Positions 10,129-19,269 are shown, counted from the first letter of the stretch. The stretch is 64,000 nt of DNA from Bradyrhizobium sp. AZCC 2176 (GCF_036924645.1 NZ_JAZHRX010000001.1:3162001-3226000), one strand, 5' to 3'. Translations and numbers: made by a program. The notes: generated from the letters alone by a model not told the origin.

Positions 10129-11787
10129 ATGCGTAACGACAAATCGAAGAAGACGGCCACCGCGTGGCTGCTGGCGACCGCGCTGGTGGTGGGGCTGCCG
10201 CAACTTGCGAGCGCCGAAACGGTGCTGCGGATCGGCATGACCGCTGCCGATATTCCGCGCACGCTCGGCCAGCCCGACCAGGGCTTTGAGGGCAACCGCT
10301 TCACCGGCCTCACCATGTATGACGGCCTGACGATGTGGGACCTGTCGTCGGCCGAGAAGGCGAGCGTGATGATTCCCGGGCTCGCGACCGAATGGAAGGT
10401 CGACGAGGCCGACAAGAAGAAGTGGACCTTCAAGCTGCGTCCCGGCGTCAAATTCCATGATGGCTCGCCGTTCAATGCCGATGCCGTGGTCTGGAACGTC
10501 GAAAAAGTGCTGAAGCAGGACGCGCCGCATTTCGACGCCAGCCAGGTCGGCGTCACCGCCTCGCGCATGCCCACCTTGGCCTCGGCGCGCAAGGTCGACG
10601 ACATGACGGTTGAGCTGACCACCAAGGAGCCGGACAGCTTTTTACCGATCAACCTGACCAATCTGTTTATGGCGAGCCCGACCAAGTGGCAGGCGTTCTA
10701 TGACAAGGCTGAAGGCGCCGACGCCAAGGCCAAGTCGCAGGCCGCCTGGGCGGCGTTCGCCAAGGACGCCTCGGGCACCGGGCCCTGGAAGATGTCGAAG
10801 TTTACCCCGCGCGAGCGGCTCGAACTGGTGAAGAACGAGGGCTATTGGGACAAGGCGCGCGTGCCCAAGATCGACCGCATGGTGCTGCTGCCGATGCCGG
10901 AAGCCAATGCCCGCACCGCGGCCTTGTTGTCCGGTCAGGTCGATTGGGTCGAGGCGCCGGCGCCGGATGCGGTCAAGGAGATCAAGCAGCGCGGCTTCCA
11001 GCTCCAGGCCAATGAATCACCGCATGTCTGGCCGTGGCAGTTCTCGCGCGTCGAAGGCTCGCCGTGGAACGACATCCGCGTCCGCAAGGCCGCCAATCTC
11101 TGCATCGATCGCGAAGGCCTCAAGGAGGGCCTGCTCGCCGGCCTGATGGTGCCGGCCACCGGCACCTTCGAGCCCGGCCATCCCTGGCGCGGCAAGCCGA
11201 CTTTCGAGATCAAGTATGACCTGAAGGGCGCCCAGAAGCTCATGCAGGAAGCAGGCTACGGCCCAAGCAAAAAGCTGACGGTGAAGACCCAGACTTCGGC
11301 GTCGGGATCGGGCCAGATGCAGCCCTTGCCGATGAACGAATATCTGCAGCAGGCGCTGGCCGAATGCTACTTCGACGTCCAGCTCGATGTCATCGAGTGG
11401 AATACGCTGTTCACCAACTGGCGCCGCGGCGCCAAGGATCCGACCGCTAACGGCGCCAATGCCACCAACGTCACCTATGCGGCGATGGATCCGTTCTTCG
11501 CGCTGGTGCGCTTCCTGCAGTCGTCGATGGCGCCGCCAACGTCGAACAATTGGGGCTACGTCAACAATCCCAAGTTCGACGAACTCGTGACCAAGGCCCG
11601 CCAGACCTTCGATCCCGCCGCGCGTGACGCGGCGCTGGCTGAACTGCACGCGGCTTCCGTCGACGATGCGGCGTTCCTTTACGTCGCCCACGACGTCTCG
11701 CCGCGCGCCATGAGCCCGAAGGTCAAGGGTTTTGTGCAGCCGAAGAGCTGGTTCGTCGACTTCTCGCCGGTGTCGATGGCGCCGTAG
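10129..11787 (+). CDS. ABC transporter substrate-binding protein, family 5
   Basis: First gene of the uptake operon; 552 residues. ATG at 10129 is preceded by GAGAAGGG at good spacing. Residues 1-29 form a signal peptide (cleavage near ASA-ET). The body carries MIPGLATEWKVD, LRPGVKFHDGSPFNADAVVWN and VRKAANLCIDRE, typical of DppA/OppA-like proteins. It shares perhaps 40-50 percent of residues by eye with the divergent paralogue at 8307-9920. A 170-bp palindromic element separates it from the permease genes, which would let the binding protein be made in excess over the membrane subunits. The ligand is unknown. Confidence 0.93.
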   Translation: MRNDKSKKTATAWLLATALVVGLPQLASAETVLRIGMTAADIPRTLGQPDQGFEGNRFTGLTMYDGLTMWDLSSAEKASVMIPGLATEWKVDEADKKKWTFKLRPGVKFHDGSPFNADAVVWNVEKVLKQDAPHFDASQVGVTASRMPTLASARKVDDMTVELTTKEPDSFLPINLTNLFMASPTKWQAFYDKAEGADAKAKSQAAWAAFAKDASGTGPWKMSKFTPRERLELVKNEGYWDKARVPKIDRMVLLPMPEANARTAALLSGQVDWVEAPAPDAVKEIKQRGFQLQANESPHVWPWQFSRVEGSPWNDIRVRKAANLCIDREGLKEGLLAGLMVPATGTFEPGHPWRGKPTFEIKYDLKGAQKLMQEAGYGPSKKLTVKTQTSASGSGQMQPLPMNEYLQQALAECYFDVQLDVIEWNTLFTNWRRGAKDPTANGANATNVTYAAMDPFFALVRFLQSSMAPPTSNNWGYVNNPKFDELVTKARQTFDPAARDAALAELHAASVDDAAFLYVAHDVSPRAMSPKVKGFVQPKSWFVDFSPVSMAP

Positions 11788-11806
11788 TCCAGGACTGCCA
11801 TGTTGT

Positions 11807-11976
11807 ACCCTCTCCCCTTGTGGGAGAGGGTGGCTTCGATGCGAAGCATCGAAGACGGGTGAGGGGTTCTCTCCGCGGACATGCCTCCCTCATCTGAAAG
11901 ACTTGCTTCCGCGGATAGAACCCCTCATCCGGCGCGGACTAAAGTCCGCGCCACCTTCTCCCACAAGGGGAGAAGA
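11807..11976. repeat. Long palindromic repeat, family C (CTCTCCCC-TTGTGGGAGAGG type)
   Basis: The outer arms CCTCTCCCCTTGTGGGAGA and TTCTCCCACAAGGGGAGAAG are inverted complements, and inner segments (GGGTGAGGGGTTCT and AGAACCCCTCATCC) pair as well. Small self-hairpins are nested inside (CTTCGATGCGAAGCATCGAAG, GCGCGGACTAAAGTCCGCGC). It sits inside an operon between the binding-protein and permease genes and ends just before the permease ribosome site. A second copy is at 45967-46107. Confidence 0.88.
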
Positions 11977-11988
11977 AGAGAGTTGCTC

Positions 11989-12942
11989 GTGTTTGCTTAC
12001 ATCGCCCGGCGTATCGTCTACGTCATCCCGATCGTGATCAGCGTCGCGCTGGTGTGTTTCCTGCTGGTGCACATCACGCCCGGCGATCCGCTGGTGGCCG
12101 TGTTGCCGGCGGATGCGTCGCAGGAACTTGCGGCGCAACTGCGCACCGCCTATGGCTTCGACCGTCCGCTGCCGGTCCAGTTCGGGCTCTGGCTGTGGCG
12201 CGCGCTGCATGGCGATCTCGGCAGTTCGATTGCGACCGGCCGACCGGTGCTGACGGAAGTGTTGCGCGCGGTCGGCAATACCGTCACGCTTGCGATTGCC
12301 GCGGCGCTGATCGGCTTCACGCTCGGGCTATTGTTCGGACTGATCGCCGGCTATTTCCGCGATACCTGGGTCGACAAGGTCGCGACTTCGATCGCGATCG
12401 CCGGCGTCTCGGTGCCGCATTACTGGCTCGGCATGGTGATGGTCATCATTTTCTCGGTGCAGCTCAATTGGCTGCCTGCGGTCGGCGCCGGTCCCAGTGG
12501 TTCCGGCTCGTGGGGCTGGGATTGGGAGCACATGAAATATCTCATCCTGCCGGCGATCACGACCTCTGTGATTCCGATGGGCATCGTCACCCGCACCGTG
12601 CGGGCACTGACCGGCGACATCCTGAGCCAGGATTTTGTTGAAGCATTGCGCGCAAAAGGCCTGCGCGAACTCGACGTGTTCAAACACGTCATCAAGAACG
12701 CGGCGCCGACCGCGCTTGCGGTAATGGGACTGCAACTCGGTTACATGCTCGGCGGCTCGATCCTGATCGAGACCGTGTTCTCCTGGCCCGGCTCGGGACT
12801 GCTGCTCAATTCGGCGATCTTCCAGCGCGACCTGCCGCTGCTGCAGGGCACGATCTTGGTGCTGGCGCTGTTCTTCGTGGCCCTCAATCTGCTCGTCGAT
12901 ATTGCGCAGGCCGCGATCGATCCACGCATCAAGCGGGGCTGA
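11989..12942 (+). CDS. ABC transporter permease, DppB/OppB type
   Basis: A 317-residue inner-membrane permease. The start is chosen at GTG 11989 (FAYIARRIVYVIP follows), because the longer frame from 11881 would translate the palindromic repeat. TTG at 11983 is an alternative. The pattern is typical of DppB: first helix IVISVALVCFLLV, then HITPGDPLV, a large periplasmic loop, GLWLWRALHGDLGSS, and a coupling segment (DFVEALRAKGL) with the EAA loop that contacts the ATPases. It is followed after 3 bp by the partner permease gene, as expected for a heterodimeric channel. Confidence 0.93.
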   Translation: MFAYIARRIVYVIPIVISVALVCFLLVHITPGDPLVAVLPADASQELAAQLRTAYGFDRPLPVQFGLWLWRALHGDLGSSIATGRPVLTEVLRAVGNTVTLAIAAALIGFTLGLLFGLIAGYFRDTWVDKVATSIAIAGVSVPHYWLGMVMVIIFSVQLNWLPAVGAGPSGSGSWGWDWEHMKYLILPAITTSVIPMGIVTRTVRALTGDILSQDFVEALRAKGLRELDVFKHVIKNAAPTALAVMGLQLGYMLGGSILIETVFSWPGSGLLLNSAIFQRDLPLLQGTILVLALFFVALNLLVDIAQAAIDPRIKRG

Positions 12943-12945
12943 TTC

Positions 12946-13833
12946 ATGACTGTGATGTCGGATACCGCCCTGCAAGCCGCCCCCATCACCAAGGCGCGCG
13001 GTTATTGGGCCACCGTCGGCCGCCGCATCTCGCGCGACAAGGTCAGCATGGCCTGTGCGTTCGTGCTGGTGCTGATCTTCGCCTCCGCGCTGCTGGCACC
13101 GTGGCTCGGCCTTGCCGATCCCTACCAGGGCTCGATGATCCGCAGGCTTCGCCATATCGGCACGCCAAATTATCCGCTCGGCACCGACGAACTCGGCCGC
13201 GACATGCTGGCACGGCTGATCTATGGCGGCCGGCTGTCGCTGATCATCGGCATTCTGCCCGTGATCTTCGCCTTCGTGATCGGAACCTCGCTCGGGCTCG
13301 TTGCCGGCTATGTCGGCGGCAGGCTCAATACCGCGATCATGCGCACCATCGACGTGTTCTACGCCTTCCCGTCGGTGCTGCTGGCAATCGCGATCTCGGG
13401 CGCGCTGGGCGCAGGCATCGTCAACTCGATTGTCTCGCTGACCATCGTGTTCGTGCCGCAGATTACCCGCGTGGCGGAAAGCGTCACCACCGGCGTGCGC
13501 AACATGGATTTCGTTGAGGCCGCGCGCGCCTCCGGCGCCCGGCCTTTGACCATCATGCGGGTGCACATGCTGGGCAATGTGCTGGGCCCGATCTTCGTCT
13601 ATGCGACGGGGCTCATTTCGGTCTCGATGATCCTCGCAGCGGGCTTGTCCTTCCTCGGCCTCGGTACAAAGCCGCCGGAGCCGGAATGGGGGTTGATGCT
13701 GAACACGCTGCGCACCGCGATCTATGTCAACCCATGGGTGGCTGCGCTACCCGGCGTCATGATCTTTGCGGTGTCGATCTGTTTCAACTTGCTGAGCGAC
13801 GGCATGCGCAGCGCCATGGACATCAGGAACTGA
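12946..13833 (+). CDS. ABC transporter permease, DppC/OppC type
   Basis: A 295-residue inner-membrane permease and the second channel subunit. A cytoplasmic N-terminus and helix (about 33-50, [19 protein letters not shown]) precede a periplasmic segment with [21 protein letters not shown], the hallmark of DppC-like proteins. The EAA coupling loop reads [12 protein letters not shown]. The last third has [16 protein letters not shown], also typical. Four bases separate the stop from the next ATP-binding gene. ATG at 12955 is an alternative start nine bases in. Confidence 0.94.
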   Translation: MTVMSDTALQAAPITKARGYWATVGRRISRDKVSMACAFVLVLIFASALLAPWLGLADPYQGSMIRRLRHIGTPNYPLGTDELGRDMLARLIYGGRLSLIIGILPVIFAFVIGTSLGLVAGYVGGRLNTAIMRTIDVFYAFPSVLLAIAISGALGAGIVNSIVSLTIVFVPQITRVAESVTTGVRNMDFVEAARASGARPLTIMRVHMLGNVLGPIFVYATGLISVSMILAAGLSFLGLGTKPPEPEWGLMLNTLRTAIYVNPWVAALPGVMIFAVSICFNLLSDGMRSAMDIRN

Positions 13834-13837
13834 CGCG

Positions 13838-14917
13838 ATGAGTGAGACAAGCCCGTCCGTCGAACTACTGGAGCCGGTCGAAGACGTCGGCGGCGCGGCG
13901 CAGCCGCTGTTGCAGGTCACCGGCCTGACAAAACATTTCCCGGTGCGGGGCGATCTGTTCAGCTCTCGCAAAACCGTGCGCGCGGTCGATGATGTGTCCT
14001 TCTCCATCGCCAAGGGCGAAACCGTCGGCATCGTCGGCGAGTCCGGCTGCGGCAAGTCGACCACCGCGCGGCTGTTGATGCACCTGATGAAGCGCGACGC
14101 CGGCGACATCGTCTATGACGGCATGCAGGTCGGCCGCGCGCTCTCGCTGCGCGAACTGCGCCGCGGCATGCAGATGGTATTTCAGGACAGCTATGCCTCG
14201 CTGAACCCGCGCCTCACCATCGAGGAGTCGATCGCATTCGGCCCAAAGGTTCACGGCATGGCGGATGCCGCCGCGCGCACGCTGGCGCGCGAACTGCTCG
14301 GCAAGGTGGGCTTGCGGCCCGAAACTTTCGCCAACCGCTATCCGCACGAGATTTCCGGCGGCCAGCGCCAGCGCGTCAATATCGCGCGTGCGCTAGCGCT
14401 GTCGCCCCGGCTCGTGATCCTCGACGAAGCCGTGTCGGCGCTCGACAAATCGGTCGAAGCGCAGGTGCTCAACCTGCTCGCTGATCTCAAGCGCGAATTC
14501 GGCCTGACGTACCTGTTCATCAGCCACGACCTCAATGTGGTGCGCTACATCAGTGACCGCGTGCTGGTGATGTATCTTGGTGAAGTCGTCGAGCTCGGCC
14601 CGGTGGACAAGGTCTGGGATGCGCCGGCGCATCCCTATACGCGGGCACTGCTGGCCGCGATGCCGTCGTCGGACCCCGACAACCGCACCGAGACGCCGCC
14701 GATCTCGGGCGATCCGCCCAATCCGATCGATCCGCCTTCGGGGTGCCGGTTTCACACCCGATGTCCGTTTGCGGAGCCGCTCTGCGCAAATGCGACGCCA
14801 AAGCTCAGCGATGTCGATACAATGGGCCATCAGGCGGCGTGCTACATGGCCATTGCTGGTTCCGGGCACAGCCGCGCACCGGCCAAAGAAAACGACAAGG
14901 GAGCAAACGCCGCATGA
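13838..14917 (+). CDS. ABC transporter ATP-binding protein, DppF/OppF type
   Basis: A 359-residue cytoplasmic ATPase that energises the peptide-type permease. Walker [10 protein letters not shown] lies at about residue 67, the signature SGGQRQR at about 173, and Walker B LVILDEA at about 192, followed by a switch histidine in FISHDL. The C-terminal oligopeptide-transporter extension has [15 protein letters not shown], whose cysteines in this family can hold an Fe-S cluster. An N-terminal leader of about 25 residues precedes the usual start of the fold. Its stop overlaps the start of the next small gene (ATGA), implying coupled translation. Confidence 0.95.
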   Translation: MSETSPSVELLEPVEDVGGAAQPLLQVTGLTKHFPVRGDLFSSRKTVRAVDDVSFSIAKGETVGIVGESGCGKSTTARLLMHLMKRDAGDIVYDGMQVGRALSLRELRRGMQMVFQDSYASLNPRLTIEESIAFGPKVHGMADAAARTLARELLGKVGLRPETFANRYPHEISGGQRQRVNIARALALSPRLVILDEAVSALDKSVEAQVLNLLADLKREFGLTYLFISHDLNVVRYISDRVLVMYLGEVVELGPVDKVWDAPAHPYTRALLAAMPSSDPDNRTETPPISGDPPNPIDPPSGCRFHTRCPFAEPLCANATPKLSDVDTMGHQAACYMAIAGSGHSRAPAKENDKGANAA

Positions 14918-15111
14918 CAAGACCCGATCCGAAGCAGGTCAAGGTAATGACCGATGTCGCCGGGGTGCCGCAGGATTCGGAGGTTTCCGCGCGCATCGCC
15001 AATTCCATCGGCCCGGCCTTCGAGGGCTTTGCGCCGATCGCCGGCACGCTGCCGATGGATCTTGAACCTGCAAGCTTCCTGCTGGTGCAGCGCGCAAAGG
15101 TGTCGAAATGA
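14914..15111 (+). CDS. Small GatC/AtzG-like amidase partner protein
   Basis: A 65-residue protein starting at the ATGA overlap with the upstream ATPase stop and ending in an ATGA overlap with the amidase start. Both overlaps support it as a real, translationally coupled gene. The sequence (MTDVAGVPQDSE, then IANSIGPAFEGF, then LPMDLEPASFLL) has the layout of AtzG/GatC-type small subunits: a short helical region, then a LP-x-D-x-EPA segment that wraps around an amidase. AtzG stabilises AtzE amidase in the cyanuric acid pathway; an equivalent role here is inference from neighbourhood and motif layout. No other domain is seen. Confidence 0.72.
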   Translation: MTRPDPKQVKVMTDVAGVPQDSEVSARIANSIGPAFEGFAPIAGTLPMDLEPASFLLVQRAKVSK

Positions 15112-16520
15112 GCGGCGAACCGGCCCTGATGTCGCTGGCGTCGGTCGCGAAAGCGATCGCCGGCAAGAAATTTTCCTCGCGCGAAGTGACGCAATCCTGT
15201 CTCGACCGGATCGAGCAATGGCAGCCGCGCGTCAACGCCTTCATGGCGATCGAGGCGGAGGAGGCGCTCGCCGCCGCTGATGCCGCCGATGCGGCGTTGG
15301 CCAGGGGCAAGAATCCGGGCCTGCTGCACGGCGTGCCGATGGCGCACAAGGATATGTACTATGAGACCGGCAAAGTCGTGACTTGCGGCTCGAAGATACG
15401 CCGCGATTACGTGGCGACCACGACCTCCACGGCATTGCAGCGGTTGAAGGACGCCGGCTCTGTCAGGCTCGGCTCGTTGCAGATGGTGGAGTTCGCCTAC
15501 GGCCCGACCGGTCACAACGTCCACTACGGCGCCGTGCGCAACCCCTGGAATGTCGATCACATCACCGGCGGCTCGTCGTCCGGCTCCGGTTCTGCCGTGG
15601 CGGCGCGATTGACTTTTGCGGCGCTGGGCTCGGATACCGGCGGCTCGATCCGGATGCCCGCGCATTTTTGCGGCGTCACCGGCTTCAAGACCACGGTCGG
15701 GCTGATCAGCCGCGCCGGCGCAATGCCCTTGTCGCAGTCGCTCGATACGGTCGGCCCGCTCGCGCAAACGGTCGAGGACTGCGCGCTGCTGGTCGGGCTG
15801 ATGGCGGGTGCCGACCCTGAGGATCCCACCACCTCGACGCTTCCGGTACCGAACTACATGGCCGCCACCACGGGCTCGCTCAAGGGCTTGAGGATCGGCG
15901 TGCCGACTGCGTTCTATGTCGATGATCTCGATTCCGAGGTGGCACGGGTGCTGGACGAAACGATCGCCACCTTGAAAAAAGAAGGCGCCGAGATCGTCAA
16001 GGTCGAGCTGCCGGACCAGCGTCAGCTCACCGCCGCCTGCCAGATCGTGCTCGCGACCGAAGCCGCTGCCTTCCACAAGCGCTGGATGATCGAGCGGCCG
16101 CAGGATTACGGCGCGCAGGTCCTGATGCGGCTGCAGAACGGGCTTGCGATTCCGGCCGTGACCTATCTCGAAGCGATGCGCTGGCGCGGTCCTGCGCTCG
16201 CCGCCTACCTTGCCGCGGTCACCGGAACCGATGCCGTGATCGCGCCGGTCGCGCCGATGCCGGCGGCGACCATTGCCGAGAGCGATGTCGGCAACAGCCT
16301 CGATGCGGAAGCTGTGATCCAGCGCATCACGCGCTTCACCCGGCCGATCAACTATCTCGGCCTACCGTCGCTTTCGATTCCCTCAGGTTTCACCAGGAGC
16401 GGCCTGCCGGTCGGCATGCAGTTGATCGGCCGCCCGTTCGATGAGGCCGGGCTGTCGCGGATCGGCGCGGCGTTCCAGCGCGCCACCGACTATCACCAGC
16501 AGGTACCCAAGTTGGCATGA
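15108..16520 (+). CDS. Amidase-signature enzyme (GatA/AtzE-like) inside the transporter operon
   Basis: A 470-residue amidase-signature hydrolase. The Ser-cisSer-Lys triad can be placed at Lys about 81 (GVPMAHKDM), the cis-Ser in GGSSSGSGSA (about 156) and the nucleophile in GSDTGGSIRMPA (about 179). Such enzymes hydrolyse C-N bonds of amides, carbamates or biuret-type compounds; the substrate is not predictable. No signal peptide is present, so it acts on compounds after import. It overlaps the small AtzG-like gene upstream and the second transporter ATPase downstream by four bases each, so uptake and hydrolysis are built as one transcription-translation unit. Confidence 0.93.
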   Translation: MSGEPALMSLASVAKAIAGKKFSSREVTQSCLDRIEQWQPRVNAFMAIEAEEALAAADAADAALARGKNPGLLHGVPMAHKDMYYETGKVVTCGSKIRRDYVATTTSTALQRLKDAGSVRLGSLQMVEFAYGPTGHNVHYGAVRNPWNVDHITGGSSSGSGSAVAARLTFAALGSDTGGSIRMPAHFCGVTGFKTTVGLISRAGAMPLSQSLDTVGPLAQTVEDCALLVGLMAGADPEDPTTSTLPVPNYMAATTGSLKGLRIGVPTAFYVDDLDSEVARVLDETIATLKKEGAEIVKVELPDQRQLTAACQIVLATEAAAFHKRWMIERPQDYGAQVLMRLQNGLAIPAVTYLEAMRWRGPALAAYLAAVTGTDAVIAPVAPMPAATIAESDVGNSLDAEAVIQRITRFTRPINYLGLPSLSIPSGFTRSGLPVGMQLIGRPFDEAGLSRIGAAFQRATDYHQQVPKLA

Positions 16521-17497
16521 GCAACCTCGTCGAAATCCGCGACCTTAACATCCGCTTCACCGGCGAGCGCACGGTTCACGCCGTCAACGACATCTCGCTC
16601 TCGCTCGGCGAGGGCGAGGTGCTCGGCCTGCTCGGTGAATCCGGCTCCGGCAAGAGCGTGACCTTGCGCGCGCTGATGCGGCTATTGCCGAAGAAGCGAA
16701 CGCGGATTTCGGGGACTGTGAAGGTATTGGGCCACGACGTGCTGGCGATGAACGACGAGCAGCTTTCGGCGTTCCGCGGCCAGACCGTCTCCATGATCTT
16801 TCAGGAGCCCGCGCTGGCGCTCGATCCCGTCTACACGATCGGCCACCAGATCGCGGAAAGCGTGATGCGCCATGAAGGCAAGAGCCAGAAGGAAGGGATG
16901 GCCCGCGCGCTGGAAATGCTGGAGGTGGTGCGGATTCCCTCCGCCAAGCGCCGCCTCGAGGCCTATCCGCACGAAATGAGTGGTGGCATGCGGCAGCGCG
17001 CCATGATCGCGCTGGCGCTGGCCTGCAAACCGAAAATTCTTTTGGCCGACGAGCCGACCACGGCGCTGGACGCCACCGTGCAGATCCAGATCCTGCTGCT
17101 GCTGCGCGAACTGCAGCGCGAGTTCGGCATGTCCGTGATCTTTGTGACCCACGATATCGGCGTCGCCATCGAAATCTGCGATCGCGTCGCCGTCATGTAT
17201 GCCGGCCAGATCGTGGAGCAGGGCCGCCTGCGCGACATCGTGCGCACGCCGGTTCATCCCTACGCCAGGGGCTTGTTGGCCTCGACCGTCCACTGCGCCA
17301 AGCGCGGCCAGCGGCTGGAGACCATCCCGGGCACCCCGCCTTCGCTCGACAAGGCGCCTGCCAGTTGCTCATTCGCGCAGCGCTGCAGTTATGCGCAGCC
17401 GCGCTGCAGCGAGCGCTTGCCGCCCAATGTGCAGGTGTCGCCGGACCGAACCGCGCGATGCGTGCTGGCGGAGCCGGTCGACGCCACTGCAAGCTAG
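16517..17497 (+). CDS. ABC transporter ATP-binding protein, DppD/OppD type
   Basis: A 326-residue ATPase and partner of the DppF-like subunit. Walker A GESGSGKSV is at about residue 40, the signature SGGMRQRAMI near 154, and Walker B ILLADEPTTALD near 174. The C-terminal extension (CSFAQRCSYAQPRC) carries the cysteine motif of oligopeptide ATPases. It is the last gene of the operon, and its ATG overlaps the amidase stop. Placing one ATPase before and one after an enzyme gene, rather than side by side, is less usual for Dpp operons. Confidence 0.94.
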   Translation: MSNLVEIRDLNIRFTGERTVHAVNDISLSLGEGEVLGLLGESGSGKSVTLRALMRLLPKKRTRISGTVKVLGHDVLAMNDEQLSAFRGQTVSMIFQEPALALDPVYTIGHQIAESVMRHEGKSQKEGMARALEMLEVVRIPSAKRRLEAYPHEMSGGMRQRAMIALALACKPKILLADEPTTALDATVQIQILLLLRELQREFGMSVIFVTHDIGVAIEICDRVAVMYAGQIVEQGRLRDIVRTPVHPYARGLLASTVHCAKRGQRLETIPGTPPSLDKAPASCSFAQRCSYAQPRCSERLPPNVQVSPDRTARCVLAEPVDATAS

Positions 17498-17543
17498 TCG
17501 CTGCACTGGAGATGTCTGATGTGCGAGCTTGGGCCTCGCGTGG

Positions 17544-17667
17544 CGTCCCGGATGCTGCGCATGCGCCGCGCTTCGCGGTGCGGTGCGTTGCTGATCCGGG
17601 TCTAGAGCTCGGGGCGACAGGTCCCGGCCCTGCGGAGCAGCGTTCCACGCTGCGCCGCGTCCGGGAC
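17544..17667. repeat. Degenerate palindromic repeat, family H (GTCCCGGA/TCCGGGAC)
   Basis: Outer arms GTCCCGGA (17544-17551) and TCCGGGAC (17660-17667) are inverted. The interior holds GC-rich inverted blocks with GCGCCGCG-type and CGCTGCGCC-type strings. It separates the transporter operon from the convergent small gene at 17678 and could terminate both. The overall pairing is imperfect. Confidence 0.55.
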
Positions 17668-17677
17668 AAGAGGGTAG

Positions 17678-17917
17678 TCACCCACCCAAGCCCGGATCGG
17701 CCCAGCGCTCGATCTGCGCCGGTCCCACGACCTGCTTCGGCTGATGGGGGTTGAGCGTGCCCGCGCTGGCGGACCAGCCCTTGGCCAGGATCTGCATCGC
17801 AAACAGCTTGGCGTCGATTTCAGATTTGAAGGTACGGGTCGAGCGGGTCGTGCTCCCCGCAGTCTCGTCCGTCTTGTCCGGACCAAAAGTCACATACCAA
17901 ATATCGCCATTCTTCAT
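17678..17917 (-). CDS. Small conserved hypothetical protein (79 aa)
   Basis: A 79-residue basic protein starting MKNGDIWYVTFGPDK, with a central RSTRTFKSEIDAKLFAMQ segment and a C-terminal HQPKQVVGP. The composition is protein-like and the N-terminus reads as a folded beta strand. It resembles short uncharacterised proteins I recall from Bradyrhizobium, but I cannot name a family. No membrane segment, signal peptide or catalytic motif is visible. It faces the end of the ABC operon across a palindromic element. Confidence 0.62.
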   Translation of the reverse strand: MKNGDIWYVTFGPDKTDETAGSTTRSTRTFKSEIDAKLFAMQILAKGWSASAGTLNPHQPKQVVGPAQIERWADPGLGG

Positions 17918-18058
17918 GGCTGCATAACGCGTGTGGCGGAAAAAAGTTTCAATGCTGCGGCAGCCGCCGCAAGCCGCAAAGTTTTTGGGTCGTCACATCG
18001 AGCAATTATAGCTATCGTTCGCCTGGACACGACGCGCCGCAACATCGGGGGGCTTCAA

Positions 18059-18328
18059 ATGCAGATTTCCAACGAAGGCATTCTCGTCATTCTCTTCGTC
18101 GGCCTGGTGGCCGGCTGGCTGGCCGGCAAGATCGTGCGCGGCACCGGCTTCGGCATCATCGGCGACATCCTTGTCGGCATCGCCGGCGCGCTGCTCGCAA
18201 GCCTGCTGTTTCCCAAGCTCGGCATCCGCCTCGGCACCGGGCTGATATCCGAGATCGTCTACTCCACCATCGGCGCGGTCATCCTGCTGCTGGTCGTGCG
18301 GCTGGTGCGAACCGGCGGGCGGTTCTAG
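18059..18328 (+). CDS. GlsB/YeaQ/YmgE-family small membrane protein
   Basis: An 89-residue integral membrane protein. The true start is the ATG at 18059, preceded by a strong GGGGGG-rich ribosome site; the longer open frame upstream is not credible. Three hydrophobic helices (about 8-25, 33-52, 65-84) and the glycine-rich GLVAGWLAGKIVRGTGFG and GDILVGIAGA patterns match the transglycosylase-associated/GlsB family, often induced by stress. The molecular function is not established in the family. It stands alone, convergent to the LysR gene. Confidence 0.9.
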   Translation: MQISNEGILVILFVGLVAGWLAGKIVRGTGFGIIGDILVGIAGALLASLLFPKLGIRLGTGLISEIVYSTIGAVILLLVVRLVRTGGRF

Positions 18329-18336
18329 CGCGAGCG

Positions 18337-19269
18337 CTATTTCGCGCGGCCAACCGCCTCCACGATCCAGCGCCGCACCGCGGCAATCCGGCGGTCGCGC
18401 GCCTGCTCGGTGCGGGAGACGAGGTAGATCGTCTCGCTATGGCTGGCCTCGAACGCAAAGGGCGCGATTAGCTTTTTGCCAAAGCCCGGCCGCGCCTTGA
18501 TCAGCGGCGACATCGCGAGCGTGACGCCAAGTCCTTGTTCGGCAGCCTCGAGCATCGCCGGCACGCTGTCGAGCCACAGATGTCCGCGCGGGGAGAGATG
18601 CTGAAGGCCGGCCTCCCTGAGCCAGGCCGGCCAGGCGCGGGGCTGCGTCGTCAGGTGAATCAGAACCTGCTGTGACAAGTCTTCCAGCCGTTTCAGTCCG
18701 CCTCTGATCAGCGCGGGCGCGCAGACCGGCAGACCCTTCACCGTGACCAGAGGTTCGAATTTCAATCCCGTGGAATGCTCGCGGCCATAGCGGATCGCGA
18801 CGTCGACGCGCGAGGCGTTGAAGTCGGCATATTGGTGCGTGGCCTCGATGCGCAGCGTCAGCTGCGGATGGCGTCGCTTGAGCTCCGGTAGCGCCGGGAT
18901 CAGCACGGCGCTCGTGAAGAACGGCAGCGAACTGATCCAGAGTTCAGCGTGCGCATCGCGGCGCTGCCGCAGCATGTCGCGGCTGGCGTCCTGCAGCGCC
19001 GCCAGCGCGGCCGAGACTTTTGCAAAATAGCGTTCGCCGTCGGCTGTCAGCCGCACCGAACGTGCGCCGCGCACGAACAGTTTGGTGTCGAACTGCTCCT
19101 CCAGCCCGCGGATCTGATGGCTGATCGCGGACGGGCTGAGCGAGAGGTCACGCGCCGCGCGGCGAAAGCTCATTTGTGAAGCGGCGCGCTCGAACGCCAG
19201 CAAGGCGGTCAAGGGCGGGATCGCGCGCAGCGGCGAAAGCGGGGCAGCCAAGAGTTGAATGCTATTCAT
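18337..19269 (-). CDS. LysR-family transcriptional regulator (GcvA-like)
   Basis: A DNA-binding regulator of 310 residues when started at the ATG at 19269 (MNSIQLL); a longer frame to 19335 exists but would nearly abut the divergent gene. An N-terminal helix-turn-helix (AARDLSLSPSAISHQIRGLEEQ) is followed by a substrate-binding domain with the GcvA-type motif FNASRVDVAIRYGRE. It is divergent from the thioesterase gene at 19359, which is its most likely target. The effector is unknown. Confidence 0.9.
   Translation of the reverse strand: MNSIQLLAAPLSPLRAIPPLTALLAFERAASQMSFRRAARDLSLSPSAISHQIRGLEEQFDTKLFVRGARSVRLTADGERYFAKVSAALAALQDASRDMLRQRRDAHAELWISSLPFFTSAVLIPALPELKRRHPQLTLRIEATHQYADFNASRVDVAIRYGREHSTGLKFEPLVTVKGLPVCAPALIRGGLKRLEDLSQQVLIHLTTQPRAWPAWLREAGLQHLSPRGHLWLDSVPAMLEAAEQGLGVTLAMSPLIKARPGFGKKLIAPFAFEASHSETIYLVSRTEQARDRRIAAVRRWIVEAVGRAK

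Noticed and set aside
11881..11988. N-terminal extension of the DppB-like permease
   Set aside because: These codons translate the palindromic repeat; the normal family N-terminus begins at GTG 11989.
12328..13566. A 412-codon minus-strand frame over the two permease genes
   Set aside because: The plus-strand permeases are clear; the antisense translation is His/Arg/Asp-rich noise.
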